Positions 33,476-45,655 of a DNA stretch of 64,000 nt are shown here, one piece after another. The notes beneath the pieces are model-generated. The model saw only the letters and a list, made by a program, of their open reading frames with translations, had not been told where the DNA came from and searched no databases. Location: positions 40,623,554 to 40,687,553 of the forward strand of contig OX485803.1 in assembly GCA_950295325.1 (NCBI GenBank). The letters are read 5' to 3'. Source of the stretch: Polytrichum commune. Its lineage: Eukaryota > Streptophyta > Polytrichopsida > Polytrichales > Polytrichaceae. Each line of letters starts with the position of its first letter. Positions within the stretch are counted from its first letter, which is position 1. The translations under genes were made by a program, and so were the position numbers.

Positions 33476-35868
33476 ATGTCGAATCCAGGAGTTCTATTGA
33501 GAAGAGGTGCGCTCCTCTCTCAACTTCAACTATGTCGATGGCGGAATCCAGGAAACCGATTGCTGTCGAGCATGTCTCGTTCAGACATCGCTCGGTTGAG
33601 CGATGAGGAATCAACTCGCAAAGCTCTGGAAGCAGCAGCTAGGGAAGATCGACTGGATTTCCAAACAGCGGCTCGAATCCTCATGTCTTCTTCGCAGGAT
33701 GAGCGAAAATTTGGGTACGTCTTCCACATCTACAATATTGCAAAATGACGCAGGGAATAGCGCGGACAACAATTAGGGTTGACAGATTTCCTGATGCAGA
33801 TTTATCTAAACCCCACAATTGGGTCCATGTACAGGTTTTCAAGGTTGTGCTCCGAGAGTAGCATTGAATTTCCCATTTTCTCTTCCCTCTCTCTTTATCA
33901 CCTTCGATATCGACAATCACATTGATCCGTGTTCCATAATCGCATACAGCTACATCATTTCGGTGACATTGAGAACCTCATGCAGTATTACAGACGTAGA
34001 TATGACATTGAATGTCTTACGAATGGAATGTCGGAAATCAAGGTCGCATTCACGCCTGCACTGTTGGCCAGTAGTTTAATCTCGACCAGCATTATGGAAT
34101 TTCTTGGAACGTAAGTTAATTTTTGCAAGTCTGAGCATTTGTGTACACGTTGTCTCTCTCTTTACGTAAAGCTCTCTCTCCTTCCGCCTCTCTTGTGTTC
34201 ACTAAACCCTAAACCCTAGATTCTAAACAAGTGTTGAGATATTTGTGGATCTGTTTCTTGGTCAGGTGGGATTTCCACCTCGTGCAGCTGTTTTTTGCTT
34301 GCCTACCACCTCTAGGTATTGACTTCTTCGCAACCAGCATGATTTGTTAAGCATGATTATTGAAAGAAAGGATTGTTCTTCATGCGTTAAACAATCAGTC
34401 TTAGGAATACATCGACGCAATCAATGCCGACATCTCAATGTTATCACAGGTGGTCATTTTGAAGATTGCATGATTTACTCATTTGCACCAACATGAAATG
34501 CTCAGTTTAAGTTGGACCGCGTAACCTGTGCAGCTGTTTATGGTGTAGCCCAATATTCCCGATACGATCAGCGAAAAATGGAAAAGGTGAACTTCCCTAG
34601 ATTATTGGAACCTCCCTAGGTCATAGAAATGTGTTATTCTTGGTCACGCTGCTGAAGTTTGTACTATGTCACTGTTGTTGATATAATACCTATAAGATGT
34701 ACGTCTTTCCACTTGAAATCCCACATCTTTTTCTTATTACGTGTTGTAGCAAATTGCATCGAGAGTTTGAGTCACTTAGGTGCAGCCTTGGGCTACCTGG
34801 GGTATATTAAACCTTTAAAGCAGTATCAACGACACTGATTTTTGGGCATCCACTTATTTACTCAAGTCATGTACAATGCACATTGGGTAGAGTGATATAA
34901 TTCTGTCAAGCCAGTCCACAAGAATGTGAATTTTTAGTGTGAAAAGAAAATGTTCCAAAGGTCATAGATGCACCACGTCTATGTAGTTGTATTTGAGTTA
35001 CAAGAAACTATGCATTTGCTGTTGTGCATTCAGGAGCGTGATGCAAAAGTTCAGAAAATAATTGAGGCAGAATTCGAGATTGAACTGGGAGTAGAACTTG
35101 AAGAAGTGGCAGCTATGCTGAATTCCAGTAACCCAGAGCTAAAAGAACTGAAATTGCGGCTTGAGGCCATGGAGGAGAGAATATTGAAACTGGAGCCAGC
35201 GCTACAACAATCAAGGAAAGCTCCTCAAAATTCTGTAGAGCGCTTAACCATTTCCCCTGAAACAGGCAAACAGCCTGCTGCACTACAGGTTTTTACCGCT
35301 TTCACTTCCTTTCCTCAATCTAGAGAAACGCTTCTTTCCTTGGGGCACATGTACCAAATTGCTGAACATTTCATGATTGCTTACATGAAATGTGTGGACA
35401 AAGCATCCGTTGTGAATTCGAAGCACTTGTAACAGCATTGATCTTCTCACACGTAATATTGTAAGGTTCAGGAGTGGGACACATATCAGCAACGATAATT
35501 TGATTGTTTCAAATCGTCACATGACATGCTGAGGGAAGGGGGGCAACAGTTCCACTTTAGTTTTATGAGAGATACTTTGACGCACGTGTATTAATGTGCA
35601 TTCTCTCCTTTGTCAGGACACTTTTGAAATTGGCCTAGGAGTTTTTTTAACTTGACTGAATGAGTGCTGGTTAATTTCTTTGCAGGAAGTAAATAAAGAG
35701 AAACTTACCTCTAAAGATGGTGGGGAGAGTCCCAGCAATGTAACAAAGGCGGGGGAGGGTGCCCAGCCCCAGCCATCGTGGATAGCAAAGATTCGAGCAA
35801 TTTCAGGTGATTGGATAGGCACAAGGAAGCCGCACAAAGACATAGATGAGCAACATGCCCAGAATTGA
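33476..35868 (+). CDS. Unidentified organellar membrane / coiled-coil protein, six exons
   Basis: Exons 33476-about 33718, 33950-34110, 34266-34315, 34534-34586, 35034-35288 and 35686-35868 give about 314 aa. All later junctions are clean GT/AG and in phase. The first donor is uncertain: the strong GTACGT at 33715 breaks frame, while a weaker GT at 33719 keeps it. The N-terminus (MSNPGVLLRRGALLSQLQLC) looks like a mitochondrial presequence. Next comes a helical region (SDEESTRKALEAAAREDRLD), then HHFGDIENLMQYYRRRYDIE, two hydrophobic segments (FTPALLASSLISTSIMEFLG; FHLVQLFFACLPPLAVYGVA), a Glu-rich coiled coil (AKVQKIIEAEFEIELGVELE) and a hydrophilic tail. I do not recognise the family. It shares an upstream region with LPXD. 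Confidence 0.75.
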
Positions 35869-36786
35869 CGCTTGAGCTTATTGTTAGTTTAAGCTCACAG
35901 CACAGAAATGTTATTATGGCATTGGCTTTACTCTTTTTTAAGGATGTGGCATCCATGTATCAACAGATAGTCACCACCTACATTGATAGGTGCAACTCGT
36001 TGTGAGAGTTGAAGAGTATCCATTAGTTGATCCAGTAGCTGAATTTTTCCTTGGACGGTAATATCCGGCATACCAAGGTGGCAGCTCATTCGTCTCACAC
36101 TGTACGAGTGTCATTGTAGAACATTTTTATGAGGATGTAAATGGAAGAATCAATCTCACAAATGTACATTTGTCCTTAGAGTTTGAATCTCTTTGTCTGA
36201 TTTGTTCTGTCTCTATTCAAGCCCAGGAGAAAAATTGGTTAAAGATTGATGAATCCAGTAATTTTTTTGTATAAACACAATCTGAGGGGGGCAGATTTTG
36301 TTCAAAATATGGGTCCAGTCAGAAAGCTGTTCCTTGCAAATCCATCAATTCAATCCTGTGAGATCCTTGGTTTTCCCCTACATCAAGTTGTGGAATTTGC
36401 CAGCACAGTGTCTTGAAAGTCGTGTGATGTGAACTTAATAACTAGAGGTTATATTCATGGTCATTCACTGTGTCTTTGAATCTGAAAAATGCGAGGTGTT
36501 CGCTGAGGATAAAGGCTGCTTGTAAGAAATTCACCTGGATAATGTGCGGACAGCCTTATCAAAGTATTCAAAGCTGGGTCCAACACGAGGGTTTAAGGTT
36601 GAGGTTTAGGGTTGAGGGTTTAAACCTCGTGGCTTGCTGTCATCCTAGCATAACTTTTTGGGCTCGGAACCATCGGAAGGATAAGGAACGGGGGAGATGC
36701 ACTGCAGAGTTGCAAGAGAAGAAAAATTAGAACAGTAATTGACCCTCTTCCGTTACGAATACCAAGTGAATGTCGCGTAGAGCGCC
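35869..36786. promoter_or_regulatory. Intergenic region upstream of the decarboxylase, with TTTAGGG-like motifs
   Basis: It holds the 3' UTR of the preceding gene and the decarboxylase promoter. A degenerate telomere-like cluster (GAGGTTTAGGGTTGAGGGTTT) lies at about 36597-36620, some 170 bp before the start codon; such telo-boxes occur in plant promoters. Function here is inferred. Confidence 0.35.
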
Positions 36787-38559
36787 ATGAATCTCACGAG
36801 GCTTAACGGTCGCTGTTCGGGGTTCGGTGGACAACTCTATCATGAACGCAGCAAGAGCTTTCCTGTACAATTTGATGTTAAGAAAGATCGAATTTCTATG
36901 AAGAGGAAGACATTCACTTCTTCACTGCCAGTTTCGGTTGGGGTTCACGTGACAGACAGCGGAGATTCTTCAACAACAATAGACCATGGGTTCGCAAAAA
37001 GAGATGGTGAATTTGACGATGACACTGCGAACAAAACCATAACCCCCCTGGTGGATGCGCTGCGTGAGTGCGTGGAGATGGACGCAGCCGCATTTCATTT
37101 TCCCGGTCACAGCCGAGGAGCTGGTGCGCCACCGCGGATGGCCGGCCTTGTAGGAAAAGGAGTGTTCGCAGCCGACTTACCTGAGCTTCCAGAGCTCGAC
37201 AACCTGCATGCTGCGGAGGGCGTGATTCAGGAAGCTCAGGTGAAGGCCGCTGCGTTGTTTAAGGCGGAGCAAACCTGGTTTCTGGTGAATGGTTCCACAT
37301 GTGGCATCCAAGCAGCGGTGATGGCATCTTGCAATCAAGGGGACTACCTCATCCTCCCTCGAAACGCTCACATGTCTGCAGTGTCCGCCATGGTGTTGTC
37401 AGGGGCTCTGCCGAAGTACATCTCACCCATCGCGGATTCAACATGGGGAGTGTCACATGGGGTACACTCCAAGCACATTGACATGGCAATTCGTCAAGTG
37501 CAAAGCGCAGGGGGGCGCGTAGGGGCAGTGCTGGTGGTGTCGCCAACTTACTTTGGCATCTGCAGCCATGTGGACCACATCGCTACCATCTGTCACAGCC
37601 ATGGTGTCCCTCTTATCATTGACGAAGCACATGGTGCCCATTTCCAATTCCATGATGAGTTTCCTCAACCTGCCCTGAAGCAAGGGGCAGACATCGCAGT
37701 GCAATCTACGCACAAAGTGCTGGGATCCCTCACACAATCCGCCATGTTGCATTCGCAGGGCTCCATTGTGGAGCGGGAGCGGCTATCCCAGAGCTTGCAG
37801 ATGCTCCAAAGCTCCAGCCCCAGCTACATTCTTCTGGCTTCTCTCGATGCTGCCAGGGCGCACATGGACACGGGCCCTAACTGCTCGGTGATGGAGCGAC
37901 CTCTTGCTCTCGCTGCTACTCTGCGCCAAGCGCTACGCCAAATACCAGGAATTGCACTTCTGGAGATTTCAACTTTGCCCAAGCAGGCTATTACCGATGG
38001 TGCCATCGCCGGCATCGACCCGCTCCGCATCACAGTGGGGCTATGGGAATTAGGGTTGACAGGGTTTGAAGCAGACGACATTTTACGCCTCGAGCATGGG
38101 GTTATCGCTGAGCTTCCTTCACTTCGCTCCATCACATTCGCCCTGAGTGCAGGAACCAGCGAGAGGGATGTGACACGCTTGATCGAGTCTTTGGAATCTC
38201 TCTCTGCAAGGTTTAGGGTAGGAAACAAGAATGAATCTTCTGCATTTCTCCTGCCTGACCAGGAAGAGGTGGATTCGAGTGTAACCGCATCGGGTGCTTG
38301 GGATAGTTACCCTGTGGGAGCTTTGAGCCCGCGAGAAGCGTTCTTTGCAAAGTGGGAGAGGGTGGATGCGGCAGATGCTGTGGGCAGAGTGAGTGCTGAG
38401 CTCCTGTGTCCTTACCCCCCTGGCATCCCCATCGTCACGCCTGGGGAAGTGTTCTCGCAAGCGGCCGTGGATTACCTCACAGTAGTGGTGGCCAAAGGAG
38501 GGGTGGTCAGTGGAGCATCCGACTCTTCCTTCTCCACGGCCAGGGTTATTTGTAGCTAG
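36787..38559 (+). CDS. Orn/Lys/Arg decarboxylase (bacterial-type, PLP), intronless
   Basis: A single 590-residue frame. Residues 1-70 are a variable, basic N-terminus (MNLTRLNGRCSGFGG) that could be a plastid transit peptide. The group III decarboxylase core follows: AAFHFPGHSRGAGAPP (about 101-116), VNGSTCGIQAAV (about 167), Asp279 in LIIDEAHGAHFQF, which should contact the pyridine nitrogen, and the Schiff-base Lys310 in AVQSTHKVLGSLTQSAM. The C-terminal domain has CPYPPGIPIVTPGEVFSQAA. The family makes polyamine precursors (putrescine, agmatine or cadaverine) by amino-acid decarboxylation; I cannot choose the substrate. Plant members resemble cyanobacterial ones. It lacks introns, whereas most genes in this window have several. 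Its 3' end is repeated downstream. Confidence 0.9.
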   Translation: MNLTRLNGRCSGFGGQLYHERSKSFPVQFDVKKDRISMKRKTFTSSLPVSVGVHVTDSGDSSTTIDHGFAKRDGEFDDDTANKTITPLVDALRECVEMDAAAFHFPGHSRGAGAPPRMAGLVGKGVFAADLPELPELDNLHAAEGVIQEAQVKAAALFKAEQTWFLVNGSTCGIQAAVMASCNQGDYLILPRNAHMSAVSAMVLSGALPKYISPIADSTWGVSHGVHSKHIDMAIRQVQSAGGRVGAVLVVSPTYFGICSHVDHIATICHSHGVPLIIDEAHGAHFQFHDEFPQPALKQGADIAVQSTHKVLGSLTQSAMLHSQGSIVERERLSQSLQMLQSSSPSYILLASLDAARAHMDTGPNCSVMERPLALAATLRQALRQIPGIALLEISTLPKQAITDGAIAGIDPLRITVGLWELGLTGFEADDILRLEHGVIAELPSLRSITFALSAGTSERDVTRLIESLESLSARFRVGNKNESSAFLLPDQEEVDSSVTASGAWDSYPVGALSPREAFFAKWERVDAADAVGRVSAELLCPYPPGIPIVTPGEVFSQAAVDYLTVVVAKGGVVSGASDSSFSTARVICS

Positions 38560-40200
38560 CCTTGAGGAGGAGGAGGAGGAGGTTCAGTTGCATGATAAAC
38601 CCTCTTGCAAATGGCTACCTATATGCAAGGGAAGCAGCACCAGACACATATGGGTTGATCAAAGACTTGGGTTCGCATTTCGATAACATTGCCCAAGAGA
38701 TCTTTGAATCAATTCATTCTGTGTCTCAGTATCAGCACCCCACTCTTTCGAAATGCCAGGGTCATCTGGACCGAACCTTGAGGAGGAGGTCTTCAGTTGC
38801 ATGATACACCATACTGGGATGGATATGTGCAAAGGATGGTGCACAGGATGGTGCAAAGGATGCGGCAGCACACACATGGGTTGATGAAGATCAAAGATTT
38901 GGATTCACGTTTGGATAATATTGTCGATTCTTCACGAGGTCTTAGAATCAATACTTTGTTTCTGTATCAGCACCCCACATAGCCAACTCTTTCAAAGAAC
39001 CAGGGTCATCTGTACCGAGCTTTGAGGAGGAGGTCTTTAGTGCATGATAACCCATGCTCGAAATGGCTGTGTAAGGGAAGCAGCAGCAGGCACATGTGGG
39101 TTTGATGAAGATCAAAGACTTGGATACGCATTTGGATGACATTGTCGATTCTTGATTGAATCTGGTAGATATTACAATGCCGGTGTGCACCACTTAGCTT
39201 GCAAGCTTCTGGTCTTTGGATTGCAATGTTCACTTGGTCTTCGAACCAATTCATTCTGTGTCTCAATGTAAGCACTCCATAACTGTCAACTTTTCAAACA
39301 GCCAGGGTCATCTGTACCAAGCCTTGAGGAGGTCTTCAGGTGCATGATATACCATGCTGCAAAACGCTTGCCAAACAATGGCTTTGGAGGAAGGGAGATT
39401 GAGGGCGTTATGTCCAGGAAGGTGTTTGTGTTCAGCAATGAAGAAACAATGCGGAGGCAGAAAAGTAACTTGCGGATCCACATTGTTCGTTCATTGCAAA
39501 CCCAACCCCTACAAACAAGAACCCAGCTCTCTTTCAAAACCTGGATGCAGGAGGAGCAAAGTTCAAAAGCTTACCTCCGCTGCTGTCTGTGCTGATTGGT
39601 ATGCAAGGGAAGCGGCAGCAGACACATGTGGTGTAATGAAGATCAAGCACTGGGTTCACATTTGGGCATTATGGTCGAAAACTCATTGAATCTGGTGGAT
39701 ACTGCAGTGCCGGTGCCTACCACTTAGTCAGGCACCGCAGGCAAAGCTTCTGGTCTTTATATTGCAAATCATTACCGGTGACATGTTCAAATATGGTGAG
39801 ATCTTCAATTGAAGTCATTCTGTGTCTCAGTATCAGTAAGCCAGAACTCTTTCAAACCCAGCCAAATTGCAAATGGCTACCTCTTCAGTGCTGGAATCAC
39901 CATGCCACAAATGGCTACCTCTGTGCAAGGATGCGGCAGCAGACACATGTGGGTTGGTGAAGATCAAAGACTGGGTTCAAATTTGGATACCATTGTAGAT
40001 TCTTCATTAATTTGATGGATACTCTACGATGCCGGTGCCCACCACCCAGCTAGATACTAGAGGCACGCTTCTGGTCCAGATTGCATTTCATTAATGTTGT
40101 CAATTTCACAAGCTCTTTGAATGGATTCATTGTGTCTCAGTATCAGCACGCCACAGTGCCAACTATTTCAAGCATTACAATCTTGAGGTATAGGGTTGGA
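38541..40200 (+). repeat. Degenerate tandem array derived from the decarboxylase 3' end
   Basis: The last codons, stop and start of the 3' UTR (CCAGGGTTATTTGTAGC then CTTGAGGAGGAGG) recur near 38757, 38999 and 39302 as CCAGGGTCATCTGTACC plus CTTGAGGAGG. A second shared block (GACACATGTGGGTTGATGAA, AAGATCAAAGACTTGG) recurs at about 38640, 38870, 39085, 39620 and 39935, and a GTGTCTCAGTATCAG block occurs in most units. Spacing is irregular (about 215-330 bp). The units are non-coding. Confidence 0.75.
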
Positions 40201-40329
40201 TGAGCTTGAGTAAAACTCTGGATGAGGCCTATTCTTATCGACCAAGTTTCTGTGTACTGGGTCATCGTCAACCAGGACATAAAGCACCGGTTTGAAAGCC
40301 GGGAGTAGGTCAACTACTGTACATGTAAC

Positions 40330-40740
40330 CTGAGAGGATTGCAGTTCTACCCTTCATTAGGCAGCGCAAGCATTGCTTTCGATATTTTATATATTTGCAG
40401 AACTGAAGCTGAAGAAGATGGGGATGCAGGTCATTGGTTTGTAATCTGTTGAGATCCAAGGCTGACTTACATATGATCATTCTGCCACGGCTGGCCTGCT
40501 CAGCAATTCTTTCAGAAACTATTTAGCATTCCTCCTTCGCACCTACTATATAGATAATCCAAGAGGATTGCAGTTCTACCGGCCATTCAGCAGTGCATGT
40601 ATTGCTTTTGAAAATTTATACATTTGCAGAACTGAATGTGCAGAGAATGTGGATGCAGATCTAATTTCTGTCACCCTGTTGAGATCCAAGGCCGGTTTAA
40701 CTGTGATCATTCCACACGGCCAGCTTGCTCTGAAGCATTA
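40330..40740 (+). repeat. Direct duplication (two units, about 228 bp apart)
   Basis: Units at about 40333-40500 and 40561-40735 share GAGGATTGCAGTTCTACC, ATTGCTTT-GA, ATATTTGCAGAACTGAA, GTTGAGATCCAAGGC and GATCATTC-CCACGGC, at roughly 75-80% identity. The second unit contains a 100-codon open frame (40568-40870), but the first does not keep it, so I do not call a gene. Confidence 0.65.
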
Positions 40741-42274
40741 CCTTGAATTCCGAATCCTTCGACGGGATCTTTCTTCACCTTTTCGCATGATTTGGTGGGT
40801 TCAAAAGGATTCGGAACAGCCAGGAGAAATTGGAAGGTTTAATGTACGTACCTCGAGGGCAAAGTTGTAAGTTCTGTTGATCGAATTGTTACAATATTTG
40901 CTGCGATCGTGATGATCTGCGCCGTTCCTTGCCGATTGATCAGGTGTTGAATAGGAGACGCCACAAGAAAAACCTTTTCCAACAACCGAATGAGTCAAGC
41001 CGAATGAGCTGACCACCAAAGACATGGTCAAGTCAATGGACTTTCTCTCGAGTTTATACAAATCTCGCCAAAACTTTATTTTGCACTATTGGCTTTCGAT
41101 CTTTTGATGTCATGCCAGCAGAAAAGAGGTGTCAATTTTGGTGTGTATGTGACTCTATTAGGGCATCTCAAATATATGATCAGCTTTCTTTTAGTATATG
41201 CGGGCCTAAGGAACAGATAAGAAAACAATCTCCTAGAAACACTGCAAGCAAGCGTATGTGGATACAGAGGTGCTTGTATCGAGCAAAGAAATGACTTTCA
41301 ACTTTCAAGTTAGGTTAGGTAGTCACCGCAACACATAGATGCTTGAGAGAAATGGAAGGTCCACTAAACGGTCCTATTGTGTGGGTGCAAAATTAGTGTG
41401 GAGATTATTAGCATGGGTCACACTAATTTCCTAGTCAAGGTGGAATCGTTGTGGATCCAAGATCAGAGTCTCCCCTGAAGACTTTCAACCAACACCTTAC
41501 ATAAAATAAAACAGTCACTCGACATCAAAAATAGCACAAAAACAAATAATCACCCATATTAATTCTCTAGAAAAGCAAGTGGTGTGGCCCAGGCTAATTT
41601 TCTACCAAAAATTTAACGTGGGTTGAAAATTAATGTGGCCCATATTTATTCTCATTATGAGAACTTGCGTGGGATCTAGAATGTCATTGTGGCCCACAAT
41701 ATTAGGACTACTTAGTGTAGTTACGTGCACATGTATAAGAGAATAACTTTCTTTGCAAGGACCACTCTTTTGCATCAACATAGCATTACTCTGCCTATCC
41801 CCTCTGCATCCTTTCTAACGTGAAGGGAAAGGTAAGATGATAGCTAAAATAGTATACCTATGTCCCTATTATTGAATATTCGTGATGGCTTACAATGCAA
41901 CTATACATGGCTAGTAGGTACATTTTTTTTTTGAACTAATCTATGAAAGAAAAAAGATCGAAATTTTTTTCTCAAGCTATTTAACCTGCCTGAAATAGAA
42001 AAAAGTTTATGAAAGTGTCACTTCTAGGCTCAACTATCTTATGGCCAAATGCAACCACCTTGAAGGCCATAGCTCCCAATTATCAAAATAAAGTGAGGCT
42101 TTCAGTTGTTTTCCTTTGTGGTCCTGATTGAGACATACCGGAAAAGTCCCAACAAGCCTTTGTAAAGTGTAAGCAAAAAAGGCATGCACGGTTGAGCAGT
42201 TGGTGGTTGGTTAGGTCCACTAACTCTTTGTTAGTGATAGCGAGGCATTACACTATATATTAAATTTGGTGTGG
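40741..42274. other. AT-rich intergenic DNA
   Basis: No gene. Between 41380 and 41720 several short inverted segments around GTGGCCCA / AATTTTC words suggest decayed small TIR elements. Confidence 0.4.
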
Positions 42275-42640
42275 CGTTAAAATCGATGTGACATGAAGGT
42301 AGAAGTGCCTAATTCCAACATAGCAGTAATTTGGACAACTGTATTTGAGTGGTATGTGGTTAGGTGTGGATCTAAGAACAAACACCAAACAAATGTGTTC
42401 GAAAGAGATTGGACTACGTGCTCAAAATATGTTAACTATTCTAACCTCAATAGTGAACGTGATTGGGGGGACATGTATGTCCACTTAATGAACACGAGAA
42501 TCTTCACTTTGATAATGAATGAGATATTCATACCAGCTCCAAAAATTATGAGGCAAATATGCTACATGCATGATTTGGATTTGCAAATCATCTCACACTA
42601 ATTGCGCTTTCATATCTTACTAGAAGTGGTTGCAAAGAGA
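42275..42640 (-). repeat. Dispersed repeat R, copy 8
   Basis: A reverse-orientation copy: GGTAGAAGTGCCTAATTCCA, TTTGAGTGGTATGTGGTTAGG, TTGGACTACGTGCTCAAAAT, GATTGGGGGGACAT, GATTTGCAAATCATCTCACA. The left flank TTACACTATATATTAAATTT resembles the TIR of the small element at 8232. Confidence 0.65.
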
Positions 42641-43129
42641 AAAATATCCAGAGTGGCCTCCACAACTTGTCTTGTAACCCTAGCGAAATCGTAAAGATCA
42701 TTTGAGTGGACCACACTTAATGCAATATGTTGAAGTTAGTAATTGTTGCATCGACCCTCTTTGGACTTCGTGTGAGATGGTTTTCTTGATGGTGGAACCC
42801 ACAATCCCCACCATTTTCTTATGATAAAAAGAAATTAATTTGTGTCTATTGACGACTATGATATGTAGGAGATTACTAGAATAACCATTATCGCCTCTTA
42901 CCATACTATGATTGAATGAGAGTAAAAAGAAAACGTTATGTTACAATCCATCACACAACCTTGATGTTCATAGGCAAATGCACCATGTGATAGCACACAT
43001 GCATGATGGGCCTCACCTCTAGTGCTACAATGCTAAGGCTCTCTACCTTGACACCTACTATTGTGGACATGCAACCATGTGATACATCAATATATTATGG
43101 AATCTACATCTAAATCACGGTGATAGTGA
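42641..43129. other. AT-rich intergenic DNA
   Basis: Nothing recognised beyond scattered fragments of the dispersed repeat. Confidence 0.35.
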
Positions 43130-43450
43130 ATGAGGTCAAGTAATTTTGAGCATGATTTCGTGATGATGCATGGTATGTAATGATGCGATTGCATTGACAA
43201 GTGGAAACGGAATGCTTATGTGGTCAAGAATAATGTCTAGCATAATTTTTCCTCCATGAATAGCAATTCCAAAGACACTTTCCACCACCTTTCGTTTTGT
43301 AAACCAAACATAATATTGTTGAAGATACGTGCTCACATATAAACATGGATATCCATATGAGCTCTGCAAATTATGAGGCAAATGGCTACAGACACGATCT
43401 GGATTTGCTAAACATCTCACATTAATTGCATGTTTCATATCCTATGAGAA
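43130..43450 (-). repeat. Dispersed repeat R, copy 9 (diverged)
   Basis: It shares TATGAGCTCTGCAAATTATGA, GGATTTGCTAAACATCTCACA and a TATCCTATGAGAAGTGGGTAC end with the other reverse copy; the rest is diverged. Confidence 0.5.
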
Positions 43451-45093
43451 GTGGGTACAATTAGAAAATTATCCAAGGAATACCTACTTTATAAGGGACA
43501 ACTTCTTTCTCCTTTGCACTGATGCAAACACAAGTTTGCACTTGAACCACATGGCATGAGATTATGTTCCTTTTGTCGTGACATGGACCCCTTCTATCGT
43601 TTCTTTCCTTTTGTTAATCTTTTTGGCACAAGAGATCTAGAGGTACTAGTGCTAAGGAACCAAATTTCGTTAGGTCACCCACCCTCGCATATGTTGTATA
43701 AAATGTGAACCCGATGTAGGAAAGGTCCGAAGTTTATACTCTTATATGAATTCACCTGTGGCATAGAAGATGAAGTAGCTTTTGGTTTAGGCAACCTAGG
43801 TTTCTTTAAGAATACATCCACCATCTCTTCTTTTACACAATACCATCCAAATGTCGTGCTACAATGAATTTGGTCAAGCATGTCATACCACAAGGAGAAT
43901 ATTTTACTATGCATGAATAAAGAGCTCAAATTGAAGGCAAAAGCACATTGTATGCATGGAAGGATGAGGTTGTTTGTCCCACGTAGCACAAAAAAGACAA
44001 CCCGTACTTAAAAAGGTTGCTACTCACTTCACCTCATACTTTCACCTTGAGGAGTGGTCCCACTGAACTCATGGCTAAAAGGGATGCGTAAATATTCGGC
44101 ACCCAATGTCTTTAGGGACGTGTTGTTGGCTACTTCATGAGGAAATTTTGATAATCATGAAGCGATTGGATCAATTCAAGAGTAGTTTCAACTTTACATC
44201 TTGAATGAGATCTCAAGTGTGGAATTGTGAGAATCTAGTTTAATTGCGTGAAGGAGGGTGTTTTATAATCACTTCAAGCATTGGAATGTGATATGTTACG
44301 GGAGTGCAACATAAATTATACACAAGCCACAACCAATGGGAGGTGGGCACATCACAAAAGTTTTCATAGCACAACTATTCTTTGTTGAAATACTCTCTTG
44401 ACCGTTATGTCCAATCTCATATCTCTTGAATAGAGATTGTTGTCAATTTGTTGTATGCCAAGGTGCAGATCTCTCATTAGCAAGCATCTAGATGTCATGT
44501 TTTGGATTTCATTTAAAAATTTCGTGTCTTAACTACATGGATGCACATGAAATTTAAATTATGGTTTCTACAAACACTTCAAGAAATACTTAAGTTATTG
44601 TAATGTTCATCATGAGAAAGAACGACTTATTTAGAATAAGGGGATTGTTAAATTGACCACACATGGTTAAAATGATCACATTCGATTTGTAAAGTGTCGA
44701 CTAGGTTCTGACTTGTCATCCAAGTTCGTCAAGTTCGTCAATTCTAGCACAAAGCTAAAATCTTGCTCCACTTCATGTGTGCAATGATACATCAAATTTT
44801 GATAAGGTATGTGATCGCACGATGCGTCTATGTGGTTGTTTTAACAAAAATACAAGTCAATTTAACAATTCTCTAAAATGAAACAAACAAACTCGTGAAG
44901 TTGACTTGGGATTTCTTGATAGTCTGTCAAAGGAAACAATATTAAACTTGACGCACATGTTCATAAAAAAACCAATTTCAATGAAAGTGGATGACATCGG
45001 CATTTCTCAAAAATTTGTTTCTAGCATGTTGGGATTTTTCATATGTTGGTCTTTCCTCTTTTGGGTTAATTGGTAGCAAATAGCAAAGTTACC
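43451..45093. other. AT-rich intergenic DNA
   Basis: No coding exon, RNA gene or bounded repeat could be supported. The longest open stretch (43675-43989, minus) has no recognisable domain. Confidence 0.4.
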
Positions 45094-45655
45094 CACGGGT
45101 AAGTCACTCTAAGGCATTTTTGTGCACCATGTGCGGCTGGGGGTTTTTTTGTTTTGGGGCTATTTACCTTCAAGGGTTGAATTAAAGCCTCCCTATAATT
45201 ACTTAAATTTCAAAAATGGCCCATTTGTTTGCACCCTTCCATTACTTATATTGTCCAAGTCACTGCAATTTTTTGTACTCTATATTCCTTTTAAGTAATA
45301 AAAGCTAATCTACTTCCTAACGCATTGACGAGTGTTAAGGGAAACCATGGAAACAAAGAAGGGTGCAAACAGTAATATCATTGCAAACAAAGTTATGAAG
45401 AAAACACATAGGAGACCATAGCAAACATACTAAACATACCTTCTAGGATCCTTACCTTCAGCCCCTATATTAATTTCACAAAAAAATAATGGCCCACATT
45501 TTATGTCCATCTAACTTACTTATAATGGGATTGTCTACATTTAATGGCCCCTTCATTATTTGGAATTCCTTTATAATTTTTATTTCAAATGATTTTAATC
45601 CTCTCTATATTATGCCGCACGTCGTTTTTAAAATGCACTAAGTGACCTACCCGTG
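45094..45655. mobile_element. TIR element with 8-bp TSD, short copy (562 bp)
   Basis: Ends CACGGGTAAGTCACT and, reverse-complemented, CACGGGTAGGTCACTTAGT. A perfect octamer, AAGTTACC, flanks it at 45086-45093 and 45656-45663. The interior matches both ends of the 863-bp copy at 1446-2308 (GGGGCTATTTACCT, TTAAAGCCTCCCTATAATTA, ATTATGCCGCACGT) but lacks about 300 bp of its middle. Confidence 0.75.

Noticed and set aside
37824-38460. Minus-strand frames opposite the decarboxylase
   Set aside because: Antisense shadows of a GC-rich coding exon; no domain.
40568-40870. 100-codon frame in the second unit of a direct duplication
   Set aside because: The sister unit does not keep the frame and no domain is seen.
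42293-42601. 102-codon open frame
   Set aside because: It lies entirely within a copy of dispersed repeat R; other copies do not share the frame.
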